Source: Welwitschia mirabilis (taxonomy: Eukaryota; Gnetophyta; Gnetopsida; Welwitschiales). Taken from it: a stretch of DNA of 64,000 nt. The position numbers and the translations under genes are program-made. Below the pieces are notes generated by a model. It made no database searches, had not been told where the DNA came from, and saw only the letters and a program-made list of their open reading frames with translations. Location of the stretch: positions 252,583,391-252,647,390 of the forward strand of contig JBOZIK010000001.1 in NCBI GenBank assembly GCA_051453625.1, read 5' to 3'. This document shows positions 57,590 through 64,000 of the stretch, piece after piece (position 1 is the stretch's first letter; each line of letters starts with the position of its first letter).

Positions 57590-59500
57590 TCTAGGCCCTA
57601 TTGGAACCAATTTTAAGACTTACATATCTAAGATAAATCATGTTAACTAATTAGGAATCCTATAAATAACATAAACACTAATATAAAGGCAATTAAGAAT
57701 AGAGAATTTTATTTAAAAATAAACCTCATGACAATCCTCAAGGAGAGTAAGTATGCACTTTCCAATAGAACAAAAATGTCCAATCTAGTTTTCAACATCA
57801 TTTTAATGTACCCTAGTCAAACTAAGAGCTAATTGAAAACTTACATACCTATTACCTTAGTCAAGAAATAGATATAAACATTGGCTATAATAAATCACAA
57901 AACTAACCTGACCCCCTTAAATAACCTTGTAAGACTATTTACAATTCCAATGTTTATGAATCCTTTCATGTATAGTCTAATTACTAATATCCAATAGATT
58001 AGATCTTAATCCATGAACTATTTATTTATTACCCCACTTTCATGTCTTAGAATTAGAAGATTCTTACTTGCATTCCAAAGAATTTGAGTGTGTACTATAT
58101 GTCCTATAGTAAAACCCTAACATATATGATACTATTAAACTTATCATTTTCCCATTCTTCTTAAAGAAAAAGGTGAAGTTTTGGTTCTATACTCTTAAAC
58201 CACTATGAATTATAATATGGGTAAACTTAAATAAAGCTTCCATTTCCAATTTATTCCAGATCATGAGTAGAGTTGCTTTAAGACAAGAGATATGAAATTA
58301 TCAACAAAAGGATCATGAAATTTTCTTTAATCCTTAGAGAGGTTTAAGGATTTATTTTAAAAATTCCCATAACATGGATTTAACCCAAGTAGAGAGATCA
58401 ATTTTTTTATGAATAATTATCTACCAATAATAGACAATTATATGAGATGATGAGTAGAGGTGCTTTCCTTAGTTTACCACTAGATGAAATATGGGATTAC
58501 TTTGAAAGAAAAACTGAAAGCTTTAAGAACTAGAAAAAACAAATTAAATAACCTAAATCCTAGCCATCCATTAGATATTCTAGTGTTTTTTGACCTTTAA
58601 AAAAATTTAATATCAATAACTAAATAGATCACTTGTTGACAATAGTGGAACTACTTATCTTCCCATCCAAATGATCGACTTTCACATACATATACTTTAT
58701 CTAACACTTATATTCTTATAAAATACTTGGGTATCCTTCCATACCCATATTTTAAAACATTATAAATAAATAAGTTATTACCATGGAAGAGTAGTGATAT
58801 AGTAGTAAAAATAATCCTTACTTAAACATTTACAACCCCTAGAGACAAAATAATTCTCATAACCAAAACTATTTTAATTACTTAAGATTATTGTTTCCAT
58901 CATCATTCATCCATTAAAAAGCTTCATTATCTAATCCATTATAGGAATCATTAAAAAAATTAATGAACGCCCAAGCCTAGACTAATCATGATCAAATATA
59001 AACAATGATCATGAAAGAACTCTTAAGAAACTTTACGCTTTCTTAAGTAATCTTAAGTAAACTAGCCAAAACAAAATTCAAATTCTTTAATAAATTTTTT
59101 ATTCTCTAAATCAAAGAAAACCTAGTAAAATCCCTTTGAGCTCATATCCAAACCCTAAAGGAGTTAGATTCATAGAAGGATTAGAACCCAACCATATCAA
59201 AACAACTAGGATCATTCACCTTAGGAAAATAAGTGAGTTGAATAAATAATTAGAGAAAAATATAACTAAAGAAGAACTAACCCCATAAATATTATAAGAA
59301 TCTTTTTCATTTACCAAGAATCTTTACTCTTTCCATAACAACTTAGAAAGATGAACTTTAAAAAAATAATTAAAGGCTTTAAGGATCTTTAATGAAGTTA
59401 AAATCAACATTCACTATTAGACAAGACAAATTCACTTATATGTAAAATTTTTGAAAGATGTGTATATGATTAAAAGCAATTTTTGTGTTAAGTAAAAGGC
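57590..59500 (+). pseudogene. gag: Gypsy copy B gag remnant
   Basis: At 58041-58093 the frame reads HVLELEDSYLHSKEFECVLY, and at 58150-58200 FPFFLKKKVKFWFYTLKP, the same two blocks as in copy A and in their normal spacing, with the intervening IYDTIKLIIF fitting the family's 'D.I.L.LFPF'. This is the plant gypsy gag domain. The rest is stop-rich. A start codon cannot be chosen. Confidence 0.75.
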
Positions 59501-59559
59501 ATTTTAGCTTAGTAAACAAGCATGATTATTCAAAATTAAATACCTCCTAAATATAAAGA

Positions 59560-59949
59560 TCTTGATTGTCCTACTATTTCTATCACAACTAGAGACAAAC
59601 ATATTAAGTCAGGCTTGTTAGATTTATAAGTAAGCATGAATATTTTACCCTACTTGATTTACTAGAAACTTGGCCTTAATGATCTTAAAAAGACTAAAAT
59701 CCAATTTTGTTTAGAAAAAAATTTATTGAAATCACTATTAGAAATTGTTGAAGATGTAATTATGTTGTTAGATAACTACTATTTTACATTTAATTTTATT
59801 GTCTTAGAAATAAATGTAATAAAGTATAATTTAGTTCTTGTGATTTTAGGTGCACCTTTTCTAGCAATGTATAATACTCTTATTAATTCTAGAAATAGTT
59901 ACATAAAGATTTCTTTTGGTAATTTTGATAATGAATTTGAATACTTTTA
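59560..59949 (+). pseudogene. Gypsy copy B aspartic protease (retropepsin) remnant
   Basis: SGLLDL*VSMNILPYLIY (59612-59665) is the active-site block; the Asp is kept but the following Gly is a stop. The last 74 codons (59726-59950) are open: LLEIVEDVIMLLDNYYFTFN, FIVLEINVIKYNLVLVILGA, PFLAMYNTLINSRNSYIKIS. These match copy A block by block. TAA at 59948 ends the frame. Confidence 0.85.
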
Positions 59950-59950
59950 A

Positions 59951-62448
59951 CACTTTGAAACTTTCAAAGTATAATAATAATGTTAATTTTATTTATGAGA
60001 TTTATAATATTAATCATTTCTCTTGATCCTCCTCTTGTTAAATTAGAAAATTTTTCTTCTTATAATGATTTTAATGCTTTTAACTCTCCTTTTAAAGCTT
60101 TAGTAGAAAAGTAGAGAAACGTAATAATATGAATCACTATCAACTTCAAAAATTTAGATTCTTCTATGTGTTGATTTAATTCATGCAAACTATATCCATC
60201 CTATACTATTTTTAAATAATCAAGGCTTTGAGCCTCACTACCATAACATTTTTTAACTTTACACCTTTCATCTCTTTGGAAAAATCCCTTCAAATAGAAC
60301 TTTCTAAAGCATAACTAATTAATTAAATCCAAAGGATGTTCTTATCATGAATAACCATAATCATCACTACCCATTTAAACCATTTCATCTACTCATCCCA
60401 TTTTATGATCATGTCATTAAGTGCACAAATCATTCATCATTACCATCCATTCATGAATTTCTAAGACTAGATGATCCTTGTTGATGGCCCATAACAAATA
60501 AATCTGTTAATAAGTGATTACCTTATTATTATAAGTTAGATTAAATTTAAGTATTTTTAGTTTTCAAGAAAAGTTTTTGATTATTTATAAGTTATCTTAT
60601 TAAGGCTAGTATTACTTAAGATCTTCAAATTCATAAAATGTGGCTGAAAAGGGTGGAATCTACTTTCATATTATGTTTCATATTTTTAAAGCATTTTATA
60701 AGGACTAGTTTTTCTTTATTAGGTTAATTAGCCAATGATGCATTTTATGTGCATTACAAAAATGTTGAATTTGAGAAGTAGAAATCAAAAGAAAATAAAT
60801 CATTCCTTCCCTAAAAGCTTATTATATTTTAATTAATTAAAACTAGGTTTAGTTAACTGCATCAAGAATATTAATACTTATTAATAATATAGCTTTAATG
60901 ATCTATTTATAACATGATCAATTACACTAGGGCTATAAATGCTCACTAGAAATGCAACACTAACTTATTCATGAAACAACATACTTACTTATATTAAAAA
61001 AGATGTTACAGCACTAGGTGCTCAATTTGATCTAAAGATTGAAACAACAAATATGTGTAATTGTGAAAAATGTAAAAATTCAAAATAAAATATGGCATTT
61101 ATAGATACTTGTATGGTTTCTTTTTTTTAACTTGAGTATTCGAGGATTTTTATAACTAATTTTTGAATTCTTCCAAGTTTAATTGAAGGATAACTTATTT
61201 GTTTTTTCATTGTAATCCATTTAAGTTTAGAATAAATTTACTAGTTTTTAATAAATGAGGCCATTAACTAAAGTATTCTATATTTTAGATTTATGGTTGA
61301 TGAGTTTTCCATTAGATTTCATATTTTGGTTTTCCTAAACTACATTTCTTTACCATGATTTTTTATGTAAGCAAATATACCAAAGAAACACAATTGTGTT
61401 TTTTTAAAAATATGTATTAATCCATACCTCAATTCCTATTGTAGTTTATTTATACTTTTAATGAGTTTAAATGATTTAATAGTCATATTTCACCATTGCA
61501 TCTATAAAACCCCTTCTTTTCCCTTTCCGTTGCACTACCTTTTGCAAGTCTATTATCTTTTTAATGCCATAGTAGAATTTCTATTCATCACCTAGCCATT
61601 AATTTTTATTTTTACTAGTGTTGTTACCTATCATAATAGGTATCATCACTATTGTCATGAATCAAGTATCTCACATCCTCTCATAGTATCCTTATGTTTA
61701 TTTTAGACCTTTTTATAGTTATGGTATGTCTTCTGTTTTGCAAATTTTTATTTGTTCTATACATCTTCCATGAAATGTTTCTTAGAATTCTACTTTTATT
61801 ATACATTTTTTTTAAATCTTTATCATACACTCCCTTTCTTACTCCCCTTCATTTTCATCCAATGAAACATTTTTGAAATGAGTGCTACATAAGCATAAGA
61901 CTTGGATTAACAAAATATGGATAGAAATGAAGAAAAATAGCATGCAAGTGAAAGGAAATAGATGAAAAACTAGAATATTTAATTTCTTATAGAACATATT
62001 TTTATTGAAATTTACATTTAATGTGTTTTTATATTGTTTTCAAGTGTATTTTAATAAAATGTTTGCATTTTAGTATAGGATTTTTGCATTGTAGTGTTTT
62101 TTGAAGTTTTAAAGTACTTCCATTAAAATTATTTTCTAGCTTATTATATAATAAACCATGTAATGTAAAACTTTATTTTCAAATAATTTGACCTTGTTCT
62201 CAAAATAATTGTGTTAAGCATTTCTATTTCTTTAACTTTGAGAATAAAGTTTAAGTTTTCGTTGGAGGTATGATATCCATTTTTCATAGAAGTTTTTGAT
62301 TTTGATGCTTATTTTTTGAAACTAATTACAATTTTTTTCAAAGTTTCATCATTTTCCTAATTGAATATTTCCCTTAGATAACCTTTCTATGTTTATCATA
62401 TCATTATCAACATTTTATTAAGAGAGTATCAAAAATCTAGCTAATAAT
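59951..62448 (+). repeat. Gypsy copy B, post-protease region and conserved 3' block
   Basis: 60590-60790 and 60825-61040 align with copy A, the latter also with copy C. PSIHEFLRLDDP near 60445 is coding-like and has a weak counterpart in copy A. No RT or integrase motif. A 60-codon frame at 61694-61876 is hydrophobic and probably chance. Confidence 0.55.
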
Positions 62449-63233
62449 TGTATTTACATGCAAAAATTGTCATTTCCAACCAAGTATATTTAATTAATCT
62501 TACATATGTGAAGATACTAAAATAGTTATTTTATCATAAAACTATGTCTTATGATGTTTTTATGATGAATTATGAAATTATGCACTTTCCCATAACATTT
62601 TTATGCTAATTGCTCCTTTTTAAAGGACATAATAAAGTTTGAGGATAATCCATTAAAAAACATTAAAACTACCATCTAGGTCACCAGCACCATTAATCTT
62701 TTAGTGTAAAATGCATTTATTCTTTTGTTTTGACATCTTTTTGGAAAATACATCACATTTCACTTATAGACTTAGTTATATATTAAGTAAAAAATAACCA
62801 TCAACTTTAACGATACATAGCAAAGGTGTAAAATGACACTGCATAATGACATGTCTTAGAAATGAGTATAATGACATTGAGGACACATGGCATAGTAATT
62901 GGTGGTAATAACAATATCATCCAAATGCTATGTCATCACCTCTTTATCATACAAAGTCAAGGAATCATCCATTAAGACTACATGCCAAAATGTGTAACCT
63001 CCTCCTAATGTAATTGTCCAAAAGTGTAACCCCTCTTATCAAACTATTTTCAAACATAACATGCTAAATATTTCCAAGACTTCCATCATGTATAAAAGGT
63101 ACTTAATCCTTCATTTTAAAAAATCTTTGGTTGGAAAAATGTGATGGAAATACTTGAAGTATTAAGATATCATGGTTTTTTAAGCACCTCCCTTGGGAGT
63201 GGATTTGTTCTAAGGATAGTTTAAGGAGTCTAT
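62449..63233 (+). repeat. 3' LTR of gypsy copy B, truncated
   Basis: Starts TGTATTTACATGC and follows the 5' LTR up to AAGGAGTCTATTT, then ends abruptly; about 500 bp are missing. Confidence 0.75.
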
Positions 63234-63239
63234 TTGTGA

Positions 63240-63660
63240 CAGTCTAAAATTTCACACTTAAAAACTTCATAACTTTATATAGCTCTAATGCCAAAATGTA
63301 AAATCTTCTATTATTCGATAGTTGAAAATCTTCATAACCCACTTTGATGCTCTGATACCAAAATGTAAAGGTCTGAAATTCTACTGTTGAAAAATCTCCA
63401 TAAACTTTGTCACTTTGATACCCAAAATATAATAACCCAANNNNNNNNNNNNNNNNNNNNNNNNNNNNNNNNNNNNNNNNNNNNNNNNNNNNNNNNNNNN
63501 NNNTCTGACAGTTGAAAATACTTTAAAACTTACTTTGATGCTTAATCCAAAAATTCTATAGTTAAAATCTTTTATCTTTAAAACTCCGATACCAAATTGT
63601 AATACTTTGAAACTTCTATAGTTGAAAAATTCAAACTTGCTCTAGTATCTAAATTATAAA
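63240..63660. repeat. Tandem array of 60-67-bp units with PBS-like core
   Basis: About six degenerate units, each running GTCTGAAATTCTATAGTTGA, AAATCTTCATAAACTTT and GCTCTGATACCAAAATGTAA. The last part is the reverse complement of the Met-tRNA PBS (TTGGTATCAGAGC), best kept at 63349-63370. A 63-N gap (63441-63503) interrupts the array. Confidence 0.75.
63441..63503. other. Assembly gap (63 N)
   Basis: About one repeat unit long, inside the tandem array; probably a copy-number ambiguity. Confidence 0.99.
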
Positions 63661-64000
63661 ATATTTCTATATAATTAAATCTAAAGCTAAAGACTTAATA
63701 TTAGTCTAATAAAATTGTATAATATGCAATTTAACTTAATTATTAAATAAAATTACTTAATTTATTTAGTCTGTTTTTCGTTATTCATTCATTAAATGGC
63801 AATAGTGATTTAAAACATTTGTAAATGATAAAATAGAATGTATTTTTTATTGGATTAAGCTCAGATCCATGAAAATATGTTTAAAAAGTTACTTCAATCA
63901 TTTTTTTTATTTTTGTATTTTTAAAAGAATAAGAATTTGAAAATGATAAAATGGACTATGTTTTTGACTAAAAACACCTAGGTTTTACCCCAAAGGGTAT
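63661..64000. other. AT-rich DNA, nothing recognised
   Basis: No coding frame or known repeat seen up to the window's end. Confidence 0.4.

Larger units (their letters stand above)
55579..63233 (+). mobile_element. Gypsy copy B: gag-protease LTR element
   Basis: The 5' LTR (55579-56861) is followed by an Asp-tRNA-type PBS, a leader, gag, retropepsin, the conserved 3' block and a 3' LTR that is cut at 63233. The order matches copy A. The interior is about 5.6 kb and, as in A, shows no RT or integrase. Confidence 0.8.

Noticed and set aside
1-64000. CRISPR arrays, bacterial operons, organellar or viral inserts
   Set aside because: No spacer-repeat array, no ribosomal or plastid-like sequence and no pararetrovirus motifs were recognised; the content is eukaryotic LTR retroelement sequence.

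Overview
The window is an AT-rich, CG-poor stretch of plant nuclear DNA built almost entirely from old, nested LTR retrotransposons. I find no intact host gene. The plant assignment rests on three things: the element types (Ty1/copia elements primed by initiator-Met tRNA with a third ORF behind pol, and Ty3/gypsy elements primed by an Asp-tRNA-like PBS), a likely tRNA-derived SINE, and decay dominated by C-to-T and G-to-A changes as expected from heavy cytosine methylation. Glutamine and tryptophan codons have repeatedly become stops (CAG/CAA to TAG/TAA, TGG to TAG). I cannot name the species.

Layout, left to right: 1-1114, the 3' end of a copia-like element with a decayed ORF, then a probable LTR (1115-2170). 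About 3300-7105, the 3' part and LTR of gypsy family copy C. 7126-23556, Copia 1 (+ strand, TSD CTTAC/CTTGC), with gag, pol and a third ORF; its 5' LTR is split by a 7.6-kb minus-strand gypsy-type element N (7378-14990) that carries an unrecognised ORF of about 500 codons. 24195-30657, Copia 2 (minus strand), with two deletions in pol and a truncated 5' LTR. 30980-31606, a repeat also found at 55270-55578. 32806-33043, a compound GA/GT microsatellite. About 34440-34572, a likely SINE. 35065-49873, gypsy copy A, with LTRs of 1344 bp each, split by Copia 3 (37096-44918, TSD GAAAT on both sides). 49874-55270, AT-rich DNA without recognised features. 55579-63233, gypsy copy B, whose 3' LTR is cut off at a tandem array (63240-63660).

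The three copia elements share one plan: gag, protease, integrase, RT/RNase H, then a separate third ORF with a fold-like signature of the 'putative plant transposon protein' family. The spacer in front of that ORF repeats motifs that otherwise occur in the same element's LTR U3, together with a TATA-like box, so the third ORF may have its own promoter. Gypsy copies A and B both carry gag and aspartic protease, and neither shows RT or integrase; this looks like an ancestral gag-pro-only, non-autonomous family rather than independent losses.

Assembly quality matters here. Eleven N-gaps are present, and at least three are flanked by duplicated sequence that is probably redundant contig ends. 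All calls are from reading the sequence by eye; no database search was run.
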